DNA from: Acidovorax soli
GTDB taxonomy: Bacteria; Pseudomonadota; Gammaproteobacteria; Burkholderiales; Burkholderiaceae_C
DNA length: 64,000 nucleotides
Reading direction: 5' to 3'
Assembly (NCBI RefSeq): GCF_014207955.1
Contig: NZ_JACHLK010000001.1
Span: 558,001 to 622,000, forward strand
Shown here: positions 54,502-62,921 of the stretch, one piece after another
Layout: every line of letters starts with the position of its first letter
How positions within the stretch are numbered: the stretch's first letter is position 1
Program-made: the position numbers and the translations under genes
Notes under the pieces: generated by a model
What the model was told of the DNA's origin: nothing
Databases searched by the model: none
The model's input: only the letters and a program-made list of their open reading frames with translations

Positions 54502-55320
54502 TCAGTGGCCCGACTGCGTGCGCTCCAGCCAACCGAGTCCTTCGGAAGTGCCTGCGGCGGGCCGGTACTCGCAGCCCACCCAGCCAGCGTAGCCCAGGCT
54601 GTCGATCAGGTCGAACAGGTAGGGGTAGTGCAATTCGCCCCGGTCGGGCTCCTGGCGCTCGGGCACACCCGCCACCTGCAGGTGCGACACGCGGCCCGTG
54701 GGCAGGTAGCGGCGCAGCTTGCTGGCCACGTCGCCTTCGACGATCTGGCAGTGGTACAGGTCCATCTGCACCTTGAGGTTGTCCATCTGGGCCGCGTCGA
54801 GCAGCTCGTGGGCATGGTCCTGGCGGTTCAGGAAGTAGCGCGGCATGTCGCGCAGGTTGATGGGCTCGATCAGGACCTCGCGCCCGCTTTGCGCCGCCAG
54901 GGCCGCCGCCCAGCGCAGGTTGTCCACACACAAGCCCTTGAGCGACTCGCGCTCCACCCCGGCCGGCACCATGCCCGAGAGCACATGGATGCGGGGGCAC
55001 TGCAGGGCCTCGGCGTATTCCAGCGCCTCCTGCACGCCGCGGCGGAACTCCGCCTCGCGCCCCGGCAGTGCTGCCGTGCCCCGCGCCTGCTGCTCCCAGG
55101 CCGTGGCCATGCTGGCGCGGTCGCTGCCGCTGGGCGGGGCGTTGAGCAGCACCATCGCCAAGCCGTTGTCGGCGAGCCGTGCCGCCAGCTCGGCCGGGGC
55201 GAAGGCGTAGGGGAACTGGCATTCCACGGCCGCAAAGCCATCGCGCGCCGCGGCGGCAAAGCGCTCCAGGAAGGGCAGCTCGGTGTACATCAGGCTCAGG
55301 TTGGCGGCGAACTGGGGCAT
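54502..55320 (-). CDS. hyi: Hydroxypyruvate isomerase
   Basis: Interconverts hydroxypyruvate and tartronate semialdehyde in glyoxylate metabolism. The 272-residue TIM-barrel protein starts [20 protein letters not shown], the standard family start, and has [13 protein letters not shown], metal-site residues in [15 protein letters not shown] and [14 protein letters not shown], and [10 protein letters not shown] at the end. The start at 55320 gives full family length. It is divergent from the MerR gene at 55391 with a 70-bp gap. Confidence 0.92.
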   Translation of the reverse strand: MPQFAANLSLMYTELPFLERFAAAARDGFAAVECQFPYAFAPAELAARLADNGLAMVLLNAPPSGSDRASMATAWEQQARGTAALPGREAEFRRGVQEALEYAEALQCPRIHVLSGMVPAGVERESLKGLCVDNLRWAAALAAQSGREVLIEPINLRDMPRYFLNRQDHAHELLDAAQMDNLKVQMDLYHCQIVEGDVASKLRRYLPTGRVSHLQVAGVPERQEPDRGELHYPYLFDLIDSLGYAGWVGCEYRPAAGTSEGLGWLERTQSGH

Positions 55321-55390
55321 GGGACTTGGCGGCAGTGGGTGGAGGATGTTATTTTCGGCGCTCCATCCCCATTTTCTGGAAGTCCTGTCC

Positions 55391-55828
55391 ATGCGCATCG
55401 GAGAACTCGCCCAACGCACCGGCACCACGCCCAAGGCCATCCGCCTGTACGAGGCGCGCGGCCTGCTGGGCACCGTGGCGCGCGATGGCAGCTACCGCCA
55501 GTACGGCGAAGGCGACGTGGCGCGCGTGCAACTGATCCGCCAGGCCCAGGGGCTGGGCTTCAGCCTCGCGCAGCTCGAAGGCCTGCCGCAGCTGCACCAG
55601 AGCGCTGGCTGGGCGCGCATGGCAGGGCTGCTGGCCGACCGGCGGGCAGCGCTGGCCCAGGAGATGGCACGCCTTGCCGCGCTCGACGGGCAACTGGCCG
55701 CACTGCAGGCCGAGCTGCATGCCTGCGATGCGCTGGCCCTGCCCGCCGCGCCGCAGGCCTGTGCCGCACCACAGGGCCCCGTAGGCCCTTTGCGCCACCT
55801 CACCCCCCTCGCAAGCGCGGCTGCCTGA
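55391..55828 (+). CDS. MerR-family transcriptional regulator
   Basis: The 145-residue regulator starts [20 protein letters not shown], the MerR helix-turn-helix (1-70), followed by a coiled-coil dimer helix (about 80-120) and a short Ala/Pro-rich tail. Two cysteines (Cys113 area and Cys125 area) lie near the C-terminus and could bind a metal or thiol ligand, but the arrangement is not diagnostic. The adjacent quinone-reductase gene has a classic MerR-type promoter and is the likely target. Confidence 0.88.
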   Translation: MRIGELAQRTGTTPKAIRLYEARGLLGTVARDGSYRQYGEGDVARVQLIRQAQGLGFSLAQLEGLPQLHQSAGWARMAGLLADRRAALAQEMARLAALDGQLAALQAELHACDALALPAAPQACAAPQGPVGPLRHLTPLASAAA

Positions 55829-55856
55829 GCACTTTGGAAAGTCTTGATCTGAGCGC

Positions 55857-55887
55857 TTGACTCTGTCCCGTGGGACAGGGCGACCAT
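55857..55887 (+). promoter_or_regulatory. MerR-type promoter of the quinone-reductase gene
   Basis: TTGACT (55857-55862), then a 19-bp spacer holding the dyad CTGTCCC-GT-GGGACAG (55863-55878), then GACCAT (55882-55887). The over-long spacer with a central dyad is the hallmark of MerR-activated promoters. An ATG-like TTG start inside the -35 is therefore not the gene start. Confidence 0.7.
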
Positions 55888-55916
55888 GGAAATTCCAACC
55901 ACTTCCGGGAGTTTTC

Positions 55917-56531
55917 GTGGCGCAACGCATTCTGGTCATCCTCGGGCATCCCGCCCTGAACAGCCTGTGCGCAGGCATGGCGACCGCCTACGCCGAGGGC
56001 GCGCAGGCCGCTGGCGCCGAGGTGCGGCGCCTGGACCTGGGCAGCCTGCACTTTGATCCGGTGCTGCACGCGGGCCATTACGGCGAACAGCCGCTGGAGC
56101 CCGACCTGCAGCAGGCCCAGGCCGACATCCGCTGGGCCGAGCACCTGGTCTGGGTCTACCCCATCTGGTGGGGGGCCATGCCGGCGCTGCTGAAGGGCTT
56201 CATCGACCGGGTCCTGCTGCCCGGCTATGCCTTCAAGTACCGCCAGGGGTCCTCGCTCTGGGACAAACTGCTCGCCGGCCGCTCGGCCGAGCTGCTGGTG
56301 ACCATGGACTCGCCGCCCTGGTACTTCCGCTTCATGACGCGCATGCCCGGCCACCACCAGATGAAGAAGGCCATCCTGGAGTTCTGCGGCATCCGCCCGG
56401 TGACGGTGCACAGCTTTGGCCCGGTGCGCACGGCCGACGCGCAGCGGCTTCAGGCCTGGGTGGAGCGGGCACGCGCCCTGGGCGCGCGGCACGGCGGCCG
56501 TGTTCCGGCCGAAGTGAGCACCGCCAGCTGA
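55917..56531 (+). CDS. Flavodoxin-fold NAD(P)H quinone oxidoreductase
   Basis: The 204-residue protein starts (GTG 55917, GGGAG 6 nt upstream) RILVILGHPALNSLCAGMAT, and has the flavin-binding WAEHLVWVYPIWWGAMPALL and LLPGYAFKYRQGS, as in the NQO1/KefF/MdaB-type family. It reduces quinones with NAD(P)H, usually as an electrophile or redox-stress defence. The frame is open to 55857, but that lies in the promoter. It is regulated, by position, by the MerR protein just upstream. Confidence 0.9.
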   Translation: MAQRILVILGHPALNSLCAGMATAYAEGAQAAGAEVRRLDLGSLHFDPVLHAGHYGEQPLEPDLQQAQADIRWAEHLVWVYPIWWGAMPALLKGFIDRVLLPGYAFKYRQGSSLWDKLLAGRSAELLVTMDSPPWYFRFMTRMPGHHQMKKAILEFCGIRPVTVHSFGPVRTADAQRLQAWVERARALGARHGGRVPAEVSTAS

Positions 56532-57659
56532 CTACTTCTTGCCGAAGGCCTGTACGGCTGCACGGCCCACGGCCGAGTCGTCGGTGAAGAAGCCGTCCAC
56601 GCCCGCACGCAGGTAGGCCGTGATCTCGGCGATGCTGTCGCCGCGCGCCGTGGCATCGCTGGCCGGCGCCTTGCGCAGGCTGGTGGGCAGAAAGCTGTTC
56701 TCGGGCCGCAGCGTCCAGATGTGCACGGCCAGGCCCGCAGCGCGGGCGTTGGCCACGAGCGGCGTGGGCTCGCCGAGGACCCCGTCCTTCACCGGGACCA
56801 CCAGGGTCTTGAAGGGGCCAATCGCGTTGGCATAGCCGGCCACCTGCTGGAGGCCCTCCGCGGTGACCAGGTCGGCATAGCTGCGCGTGTTGGCCGCCCC
56901 CTGGGCCACGAAGTCGTAGGGCCGGCCCGAGGGCGCGACCAGCTGCACCAGGCGCACCGTGCTCAGCTTGCGCAAGGCCTGCAGGTTGGCCACCTCGAAG
57001 GACTGCACGAACACCGGCGCGTCCTTGTGGTTCCAGCCGTTCTTCTCCAGCACCGCGAGCAGCGGTGCCTCCAGCGGCAAGCCGATGGACTGGAAGTAGG
57101 TCGGGTGCTTGGTCTCGGGGTAGATGCCGATGGTGCGGCCGGTTTTCGCGCTTTGTGCCTTGGCCAGGTCGATCACCTCCTGCAGCGTGGGGATCTCGAA
57201 CTGGCCGTTGAAGGCCACGTTGGCCGGGCGCTGCGCGGGAATGCGCTCGCGGGCGCGCAGGGTCTTGAGCTCGGCCAGGGTGAAGTCCTCGGTGAACCAG
57301 CCGGTGATGCTCTGGCCGTCGATGCTGCGCGTGGCCTTGCGCGCCGCGAACTCGGGGCGGTCCACCACGTCGGTGGTGGCTTCCTTGACCGAGCCGTCGG
57401 CGTTGAGGATGGCGATGGCGTTCTCGTGCCGGGCCACGAGCACCCCGTCCTTGGTGATCACCAGGTCGGGCTCGATGATGTCCGCGCCGTCGTCGATGGC
57501 CTTCTGGTAGGCGGCCAGTGTGTGCTCGGGGCGCAGCGCCGAGGCACCGCGGTGCGCGATCACGGTCGGCGTGGGCGGCCACGCGGCCTGGGCCGCGGCG
57601 CCCAGGGCCAGGGTGGCCAGGGCGGCGGCGAGGGTGGATTTCAGGGGGGCGAGGCGCAT
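56532..57659 (-). CDS. glpQ: Periplasmic glycerophosphodiester phosphodiesterase
   Basis: Hydrolyses deacylated phospholipid head groups to sn-glycerol-3-phosphate. The 375-residue product has a signal peptide (about 1-25, ending AAQA), the catalytic HRGASALRPEHT, the metal site EPDLVITKDGVLVARHE, and IGIYPETKHPTYF typical of GlpQ. The start at 57659 is the Met just before the signal peptide; an upstream frame extension adds nine residues only. It directly abuts the quinone-reductase gene (stops are adjacent, 56531/56532). Confidence 0.93.
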   Translation of the reverse strand: MRLAPLKSTLAAALATLALGAAAQAAWPPTPTVIAHRGASALRPEHTLAAYQKAIDDGADIIEPDLVITKDGVLVARHENAIAILNADGSVKEATTDVVDRPEFAARKATRSIDGQSITGWFTEDFTLAELKTLRARERIPAQRPANVAFNGQFEIPTLQEVIDLAKAQSAKTGRTIGIYPETKHPTYFQSIGLPLEAPLLAVLEKNGWNHKDAPVFVQSFEVANLQALRKLSTVRLVQLVAPSGRPYDFVAQGAANTRSYADLVTAEGLQQVAGYANAIGPFKTLVVPVKDGVLGEPTPLVANARAAGLAVHIWTLRPENSFLPTSLRKAPASDATARGDSIAEITAYLRAGVDGFFTDDSAVGRAAVQAFGKK

Positions 57660-57740
57660 GCTGTTCTCCGGGGCGGTGGTCTCCAAGCCTTCACCATACC
57701 CCGGTTGCGTGACGCATGCGTGGCGCCCGCCTGCGGCGGG

Positions 57741-58325
57741 TCAGGCGTGCTCGAAGTGAAACACCGCGGTGCCGGCCATCGCATTGGGCAGCAAGCGCAC
57801 CTCGCGCCCGTCCTGCAGGCCGAAGGATTCGAGCACGCGTAGCTCGTTCTTGTGTGCCAGCACCTCGAAGTCCTTGTAGGTGCCCACGCGGATGTTGGGC
57901 GTGTCGTACCACTGGTAGGGCAGGCGCCGCGTCACGGGCATGCGCCCGCGCAGGATGGACAGGCGGTTCGGCCAGTGCGCGAAGTTGGGGAAGGCGACGA
58001 TGCCGGTGCGGCCCACGCGGGCTGTCTCGCGCAGCATCACCTCGGCATTGCGCAGGTGCTGCAGCGTGTCGATCTGCAGCACCACGTCGAAGCTGTTGTC
58101 GCCGAACATCGCCAGGCCCTCGTCCAGGTTGAGCTGGATCACGTCCACGCCGCGGCGCACGCAGGCCAGCACGTTGGCGTCGGCGATCTCGATGCCGTAG
58201 CCGCTGCATCCGCGTTCGCGCTGCAGGTAGGACAGCATGGCGCCATCGCCGCAGCCCAGGTCGAGCACGCGCGAGCCCGTGGAAACCAGGCGCGCCAGCG
58301 CCTCCATGGTGGCTTTCTCGGTCAT
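57741..58325 (-). CDS. metW: Methionine biosynthesis protein MetW
   Basis: The 194-residue SAM-dependent methyltransferase-fold protein starts [14 protein letters not shown] and has [38 protein letters not shown] and [17 protein letters not shown]. It works with MetX in homoserine activation and is found next to it in many proteobacteria. The start overlaps the metX stop by ATGA, so translation is coupled and both genes share the riboswitch upstream of metX. Confidence 0.95.
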   Translation of the reverse strand: MTEKATMEALARLVSTGSRVLDLGCGDGAMLSYLQRERGCSGYGIEIADANVLACVRRGVDVIQLNLDEGLAMFGDNSFDVVLQIDTLQHLRNAEVMLRETARVGRTGIVAFPNFAHWPNRLSILRGRMPVTRRLPYQWYDTPNIRVGTYKDFEVLAHKNELRVLESFGLQDGREVRLLPNAMAGTAVFHFEHA

Positions 58326-59494
58326 GCGAGCTCCTTGGCGATGCTGTCGAAATACGAGCGCATGGTGTCCATGTAGCGCGGGTCGTCGAGCAAAAAGGCA
58401 TCGTGCCCGTGCGGCGCGTCGATCTCGGCGTAGCTCACGCGCCGGCGGTTGTCGAGCAGGGCCTTGACGATCTCGCGGCTGCGCTGGGGCGAGAAGCGCC
58501 AGTCGGTGGTGAAGCTGATCAAGAGGAACTTGGCCGTGGCACGCGCCAGCGCCAGCGTGAGGTTGCCGCCGTAGTGCGAGGCGGGGTCGAAGTAGTCGAG
58601 TGCGCGCGTGATCAGCAGGTAGGTGTTGGCGTCGAAGTACTCGCTGAACTTGTCGCCCTGGTAGCGCAGGTAGCTTTCGATCTGGAACTCGATGTCCTGC
58701 GTGCTGTAGAGGTAAGAGGCGCCGCCGCTCGGTACGGTTGCGTCCTGGCTGCCCTGTTCAAGCACCTGGTGCCGCAGCTGGCGCCCGAACTTCTCGTTCA
58801 TCACGTCATCGCTCAGGTAGGTGATGTGGCCGATCATGCGCGCGATGCGCAGGCCGCGCTTGGGGACCACGCCATGGCGGTAGAAGTGCCCGCCATGGAA
58901 GTCGGGGTCGGTCACGATGGCGCGGCGCGCGACCTCGTTGAAGGCGATGTTCTCGGCCGTGAGGTTGGGGGCGCTGGCCACCACCACGGCATGGCGCATG
59001 CGGTCGGGGTGCTGCAGCGTCCAGGCCAGGGCCTGCATGCCGCCCAGGCTGCCGCCCAGCACGGCCGCCAGCTGGGTGATGCCCAGGCGGTCGAGCAGGC
59101 GGGCCTGGGCGTTGACCCAGTCCTCCACCGTCACCACCGGGAAGTCGGCGCCATAGACCTCGCCCGTGTCGGGGTGGGTGTGCATGGGCCCCGTGGAGCC
59201 GAAGCACGAGCCCAGGTTGTTCACGCCGACCACGAAGAAGCGGTTGGTGTCCACCGGCTTGCCCGGGCCGATCATGTTGTCCCACCAGCCCTCGCTGCGC
59301 GGCTGGCCTTCGTAGACGCCGGCCACATGGTGCGAGGCGTTGAGGGCGTGGCAGACGAGCACGGCGTTGGAGCGCTCGGCATTGAGCGTCCCGTAGGTCT
59401 CGTAGGCCAGCACGTAGTCACGGATGGAGGCACCGCTTTGCAGCGGCAGCAGCTCCTCGAAATGCATGGACTGGGGTGTGGCAATGAACGACAT
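58322..59494 (-). CDS. metX: Homoserine O-acyltransferase (acetyl or succinyl)
   Basis: First committed step of methionine synthesis. The 390-residue alpha/beta hydrolase-fold enzyme has [31 protein letters not shown], the nucleophile elbow [14 protein letters not shown] and the catalytic Asp/His region [17 protein letters not shown]. The start is [14 protein letters not shown] at 59494. An attenuator hairpin ends only three bases above the start codon, so ribosome access is tied to it. Betaproteobacterial MetX of this type often uses succinyl-CoA, but the donor cannot be told here. Confidence 0.95.
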   Translation of the reverse strand: MSFIATPQSMHFEELLPLQSGASIRDYVLAYETYGTLNAERSNAVLVCHALNASHHVAGVYEGQPRSEGWWDNMIGPGKPVDTNRFFVVGVNNLGSCFGSTGPMHTHPDTGEVYGADFPVVTVEDWVNAQARLLDRLGITQLAAVLGGSLGGMQALAWTLQHPDRMRHAVVVASAPNLTAENIAFNEVARRAIVTDPDFHGGHFYRHGVVPKRGLRIARMIGHITYLSDDVMNEKFGRQLRHQVLEQGSQDATVPSGGASYLYSTQDIEFQIESYLRYQGDKFSEYFDANTYLLITRALDYFDPASHYGGNLTLALARATAKFLLISFTTDWRFSPQRSREIVKALLDNRRRVSYAEIDAPHGHDAFLLDDPRYMDTMRSYFDSIAKELA

Positions 59495-59497
59495 AAA

Positions 59498-59531
59498 CAA
59501 AAAACCCGGCATCGCTAAAAACGAGGCCGGG
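59498..59531 (-). terminator. Attenuator hairpin in the metX leader
   Basis: On the minus strand CCCGGC (59531-59526), an inner TCG/CGA extension, GCCGGG (59510-59505) and a run of six U (59504-59499) make an intrinsic terminator just before the metX ATG. It sits below the SAM-II-like aptamer. Confidence 0.8.
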
Positions 59532-59539
59532 CTTTGGGT

Positions 59540-59598
59540 GTCGGTCGGGTCTTTAGCAGGATTTATAAAGCGCCCGCAAGCTGTGGCAAATCGGCGCA
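59540..59598 (-). promoter_or_regulatory. Candidate SAM-II-class riboswitch
   Basis: Reading on the minus strand: GCGCC (P1 5' side), then GATTTGCC, a loop with GCTTGCG, GGCGC (P1 3' side), TTTATAAAT and CCTGCTAAAG. The GATTT after P1 and the GATAAA-type plus GCTAAA stretch match the SAM-II core known upstream of metX in alphaproteobacteria. I could not find the full P2b pairing, so the fit is not complete. Confidence 0.6.
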
Positions 59599-59604
59599 GG
59601 AACA

Positions 59605-59613
59605 ACTATACCA
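59605..59613 (-). promoter_or_regulatory. metX promoter (extended -10)
   Basis: On the minus strand TGG precedes TATAGT (59610-59605), an extended -10; no -35 match is seen. Transcription would begin at about 59598, exactly at the aptamer. The box lies 29 bp below the Gdt1 stop codon. Confidence 0.6.
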
Positions 59614-59638
59614 AAGCCCGACCCGGGCCGCAGCCCCC

Positions 59639-60211
59639 TCAGGGCGTGGCCACCGGTGCGAACAGTGCAATGCCGCCCAGCACCAGGAAGATGCCCGCCG
59701 AGACCATGTGCACCGCCTTGATGGGCACACGCCGCGTGATGCGCTCGCCCAGCCAGACCACGGGGGCGTTGGCCAGCATCATGCCCAGCGTGGTGCCGGC
59801 CACCACCGCGAGGTAGGCGTGGTATTGGGCGGCCAGCATCACCGTGGCGATCTGGGTCTTGTCGCCCATCTCGGCCAGGAAGAAGGCGATCAGCGTGGTG
59901 CCGAAGACCCCCCAGCGCGGGGCGCCGCTGGTCTCTTCCTCGTCGAGCTTGTCGGGGATCAGCATCCAGATGGCCATGGCAATGAACGAGGCGCCCAGGA
60001 TCCAGCGCAGCACCTGCGGGCCGAGCAGGGTGGTCACCCAGGCGCCCACGGCGCCGGCCAGGCCATGGTTGGCCAGGGTGGCGACGAAGATGCCCAGGAC
60101 AATGGGCCAGGGTTTGCGAAAGCGTGCGGCCAGCACGAGGGCCAGCAATTGGGTCTTGTCCCCCATCTCGGCCAGCGCGACGAGGGAGGTGGATACGAAG
60201 AAGGCTTCCAT
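59639..60211 (-). CDS. Gdt1/UPF0016-family manganese (Ca2+/Mn2+) transporter
   Basis: The 190-residue membrane protein has two homologous halves, each with the family motif Glu-x-Gly-Asp-Lys-Thr (LAEMGDKTQLLALVLA and LAEMGDKTQIATVMLA). About six membrane helices are seen. Bacterial members such as MneA export manganese. A manganese-responsive yybP-ykoY riboswitch sits in its leader at 60287-60405, which fits. The region 59614-59640 downstream carries the metX promoter. Confidence 0.95.
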   Translation of the reverse strand: MEAFFVSTSLVALAEMGDKTQLLALVLAARFRKPWPIVLGIFVATLANHGLAGAVGAWVTTLLGPQVLRWILGASFIAMAIWMLIPDKLDEEETSGAPRWGVFGTTLIAFFLAEMGDKTQIATVMLAAQYHAYLAVVAGTTLGMMLANAPVVWLGERITRRVPIKAVHMVSAGIFLVLGGIALFAPVATP

Positions 60212-60221
60212 TTCGTGGGGT

Positions 60222-60237
60222 CAATCCGGCCGGATTG
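60222..60237. other. 16-bp perfect palindrome before the Gdt1 gene
   Basis: CAATCCGG-CCGGATTG lies 11 bp upstream of the start codon and could hide the ribosome-binding site. Confidence 0.6.
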
Positions 60238-60248
60238 TTCTGAAATCG

Positions 60249-60296
60249 CATTGACTGCACCCCGACTCCGGCCATTGGATCGGCATGCAGTCAATG
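60249..60296 (-). promoter_or_regulatory. Riboswitch expression platform hairpin
   Basis: CATTGACTGCA (60249-60259) and TGCAGTCAATG (60286-60296) are perfect 11-bp complements. One arm is the 3' end of the aptamer, so the two structures are mutually exclusive. Confidence 0.7.
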
Positions 60297-60405
60297 GTCT
60301 TGCCCAGCTCATTCACGAGCCGCATGCGCCATAGATTGCAAGCAACCCAAGTGTGTTGACGCATGCCCCCGGCGCATTGCGCGACGGACGGGCTACTCCC
60401 CAAAG
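60287..60405 (-). ncRNA. yybP-ykoY manganese riboswitch
   Basis: On the minus strand the aptamer reads CTTTGGGGAGTAGCC (5' hallmark, 60405-60391), GTCAACACACTTG (60360-60348) and AAGACCATTGACTGC (3' hallmark, 60301-60287). These are the conserved internal-loop elements of the Mn2+-sensing class. It precedes the Gdt1-family transporter. A TACAAT box (60419-60414) lies just above as a likely -10. Confidence 0.88.
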
Positions 60406-60580
60406 ACCGCGCGATTGTATACGAATGTGGGGGAAATCAAGGGAAAACCCGCGGTTACAGCCTGATGACAGCCCCCGGCACGGGTTTGCCCTTGCTGAAA
60501 TAAAACCCACAAGCGCCATAAAGTGATTAATAATGAGTTCGCCTTACTGCTCTGGCAGCAAGGCGGTTAGCGGTGATTGG

Positions 60581-60664
60581 TCAGTTTCGCGTCTTTGAAG
60601 TCGTCACAGGTTTGTTGATTGCGTCGGGCTCCATCGCGTTTTCATGTTTTTTCAGGAGTCCCTC
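60581..60664 (+). promoter_or_regulatory. Leader of first RRM gene, related to the second leader
   Basis: The 84-bp segment from GTCAGTTTCGCG to the ATG is similar in order to 61227-61317: both contain CTCCATCGC, a T-rich stretch and AGGAGTCCCTC. It probably carries post-transcriptional control. The rest of the 60212-60664 gap (60440-60580) shows nothing further. Confidence 0.6.
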
Positions 60665-61045
60665 ATGGGCAACAAACTGTACGTGGGCAATCTGCCCTAT
60701 TCCTTCCGCGACAACGATCTGGAGCAGACCTTCAGCCAGTACGGCACCGTGGGCAGCGCCAAGGTCATGATGGAGCGCGACACCGGCCGCTCCAAGGGTT
60801 TCGGCTTTGTCGAAATGGGCAGCGATGCCGAAGCACAAGCCGCCATCCAGGGCGTGCATGGCCAGAACTACGGCGGCCGTGACCTCGTGGTCAACGAAGC
60901 CCGTCCCATGGAGCCCCGTGCTCCCCGCAGCGGTGGCTTCGGTGGTGGCGGCGGCGGCTACGGTGGTGGCAACGGCGGCGGTTACGGCGGTGGCCGTAAC
61001 GGCGGCGGTGGTGGTGGCTACGGCGGTGGCCGCGGCAGCTACTGA
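60665..61045 (+). CDS. Glycine-rich RRM RNA-binding protein 1
   Basis: The 126-residue protein has a single RRM (1-80): RNP2 KLYVGNLPYS, RNP1 GRSKGFGFVEM. A Gly/Tyr/Arg-rich tail (about 90-126) contains GGGYGGG-type runs, like bacterial Rbp proteins involved in cold adaptation or RNA remodelling. AGGAG is 8 nt before ATG 60665. An intrinsic terminator follows. A paralogue lies 272 bp downstream. Confidence 0.9.
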   Translation: MGNKLYVGNLPYSFRDNDLEQTFSQYGTVGSAKVMMERDTGRSKGFGFVEMGSDAEAQAAIQGVHGQNYGGRDLVVNEARPMEPRAPRSGGFGGGGGGYGGGNGGGYGGGRNGGGGGGYGGGRGSY

Positions 61046-61074
61046 GCAAGCACGCCTGCCCTGCGCAGACCCAC

Positions 61075-61100
61075 AAAAGGAGCCTTCAGGCTCCTTTTTT
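61075..61100 (+). terminator. Intrinsic terminator after RRM gene 1
   Basis: AAAAGGAGCC (61075-61084), loop TTCA, GGCTCCTTTT (61089-61098) and more T. Confidence 0.85.
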
Positions 61101-61317
61101 CGTTGGGGCCGTGGCATTTGTCACCATGCCACCACAACCTGTCTTCCGAGGCCACGAGGCTTGCTTTTTTGGGAAATTTGTGGCGCATAATGGCTTGGCG
61201 GGTTATACCTGTCGTTTGCGGTGTCCGTCAGTTTCGCGCTGAGAGCGTCATTGAGATTAGCTGGCTGCGTTTTCGGGACTCCATCGCTTTATCCATGTGT
61301 TTTTGAGGAGTCCCTCG

Positions 61318-61878
61318 ATGGGCAACAAACTGTACGTTGGCAACCTGCCGTACTCGGTGCGTGACAACGATCTGGAGCAGGCCTTCGGCCAATTTGGTGC
61401 CGTGACCAGCGCCAAGGTGATGATGGAGCGCGATACCGGCCGCTCCAAGGGTTTCGGCTTCGTCGAGATGGGCAGCGATGCAGAAGCCCAGGCCGCCATC
61501 AACGGCATGAACGGCCAGCCTCTGGGCGGCCGCAGCATCGTGGTGAATGAAGCACGTCCCATGGAACCACGCCCACCCCGCAGCGGCGGTTTCGGTGGCG
61601 GCGGTGGTGGCTATGGTGGTGGCGGCGGCCGCAGTGGCGGTGGCGGCTACGGCGGTGGCCGTGAAGGCGGCGGTGGCGGCGGCTACGGTGGTGGCCGCGG
61701 TGACGGCGGCGGCGGTGGTTATGGCGGCGGCCGCGGTGATGGCGGTGGCGGCTACGGCGGCGGTGGCCGCAGCGAAGGCGGCTTCCGCAGCCCCTATGGC
61801 TCCGGTTCGCGCAACGGCGGCGGTGGCCGCAGCGGCGGTGGCGGCGGCTACGGCAACGGTGGCAACAGCGGCTACTGA
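61318..61878 (+). CDS. Glycine-rich RRM RNA-binding protein 2
   Basis: The 186-residue paralogue of the protein at 60665 has an RRM nearly identical to it (KLYVGNLPYSVRDNDLEQAF, RSKGFGFVEMGSDAEAQAAI) but a longer Gly/Tyr/Arg-rich tail with repeated GGGGYGGGRGDG units (about 100-186). Its leader (61227-61317) also resembles that of gene 1. This indicates a local duplication followed by tail expansion. AGGAG is present. Its terminator is at 61898. Confidence 0.9.
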   Translation: MGNKLYVGNLPYSVRDNDLEQAFGQFGAVTSAKVMMERDTGRSKGFGFVEMGSDAEAQAAINGMNGQPLGGRSIVVNEARPMEPRPPRSGGFGGGGGGYGGGGGRSGGGGYGGGREGGGGGGYGGGRGDGGGGGYGGGRGDGGGGYGGGGRSEGGFRSPYGSGSRNGGGGRSGGGGGYGNGGNSGY

Positions 61879-61897
61879 GCCCTGACCCCCAAAAGAC

Positions 61898-61920
61898 AAA
61901 GCCCCTTCGGGGGCTTTTTT
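61898..61920 (+). terminator. Intrinsic terminator after RRM gene 2
   Basis: AAAGCCCC (61898-61905), loop TTCG, GGGGCTTT (61910-61917) and three more T. Confidence 0.88.
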
Positions 61921-61997
61921 CATGCCTGGACTCTCGGCACAGCTCTGCTGTGGGTTTTCAATGGCGTGCGGCGCTGCCTCGCTTGGGTGGAACGCGC

Positions 61998-62074
61998 ACG
62001 GCCCAGGCCAGGACCGCCGCGCAAGGGCCACCGCCTCCGGCGGCGGAGCCGAGGCGCGAAGCGATTCAGGGGGT
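61998..62074 (+). repeat. Dispersed intergenic repeat, copy 3
   Basis: It keeps the ACGGCCCAGGCCAGGACCG lead, GCGCAAGGGCCACCGCC and the tail GAGGCGCGAAGCGATTCAGG of copies 1 and 2, with a shorter middle. It ends two bases before the SDR stop codon. Confidence 0.75.
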
Positions 62075-62076
62075 TG

Positions 62077-62877
62077 TCACTCGTGTTCTCGGCGCTTGCG
62101 CGGCCGGCCGGCCAGGGCCTTGTCGAACACCCAGTTGGGCAGCAGGCGCATGAGCTTGGCCACCACGCCCATCTGCCAGGGGATCACGCGGTAGCTGGTG
62201 CCTGCGGTGATGGCCCGGAAGGCCTGCTCTGCGAAATCCTCGGCCTGCATGAGGAAGGGCATGCCATAGCGGTTGCCCTGGGTCAGTGGTGTGTCGATGT
62301 AGCCGGGCGAGATGGTCACCACACGCACCCCGTGGGGCCGCATCTCGCCACGCAGGCTTTCGCAATAGCTGATGACCGCCGCCTTGCTGCCGCAGTAGGC
62401 TCCATGGCCGGGCAGGCCGCGTATGCCGGCCACGCTGCCGATGCCCACGAAGGTGCCGCTTCGGCGCTGCACCATGGCGTCGACGAAGGGGTGGAAAGTG
62501 GCGGCCATGCCGATGTTGTTGGTGGCGAAGGTGCGCGCCATGACGTCGATGTCGCCGCGCACCGCGGTGTCCATGCCCACGCTGATGCCGGCATTGGCGA
62601 TCACCACGTCGGGCGTGCCCTGGCGCGCGAGGCAGTCATTTCCGGCAGCGACGATGCTGTCCACCACCGAGACGTCGGCGCCGTAGACCTCGTAGTCGGC
62701 CGGGTCGATGCCTTGGGCAATGGCCCAGGCCTTGACCTCCTCGGTGCGGCGCGCCACCAGGGCCAGGCGGTAGCCGGCCTGGTGAAAGCGCAGGGCCAGC
62801 GCCTGGCCGATGCCGCTGGAGGCGCCGGTGATGAAGGCCAGAAGGGGGCGTGGCTGCGGCGGCTGCTGCAAGGTCAT
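62077..62877 (-). CDS. Short-chain dehydrogenase/reductase
   Basis: The 266-residue SDR protein has the nucleotide site AFITGASSGIGQALALRF, IANAG (NAG motif) and the catalytic GAYCGSKAAVISYCESLRGE with Tyr and Lys. Substrate unknown. It follows lptC on the same strand with a 44-bp gap, which may mean co-transcription. Confidence 0.88.
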   Translation of the reverse strand: MTLQQPPQPRPLLAFITGASSGIGQALALRFHQAGYRLALVARRTEEVKAWAIAQGIDPADYEVYGADVSVVDSIVAAGNDCLARQGTPDVVIANAGISVGMDTAVRGDIDVMARTFATNNIGMAATFHPFVDAMVQRRSGTFVGIGSVAGIRGLPGHGAYCGSKAAVISYCESLRGEMRPHGVRVVTISPGYIDTPLTQGNRYGMPFLMQAEDFAEQAFRAITAGTSYRVIPWQMGVVAKLMRLLPNWVFDKALAGRPRKRREHE

Positions 62878-62921
62878 GAAGGGCCTTGGTGGTGGGTAAA
62901 AGGGTGGCGGCGCGGTGCTGC

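Noticed and set aside
55857..55916. Quinone-reductase start at 55857
   Set aside because: The first codons coincide with the -35 box and MerR dyad; GTG 55917 has a good ribosome site and begins the fold.
61600..61878. Direct GGTGGCGGC-type repeats resembling an array
   Set aside because: They are codon repeats of the Gly-rich tail of the RRM protein, not CRISPR or satellite DNA.
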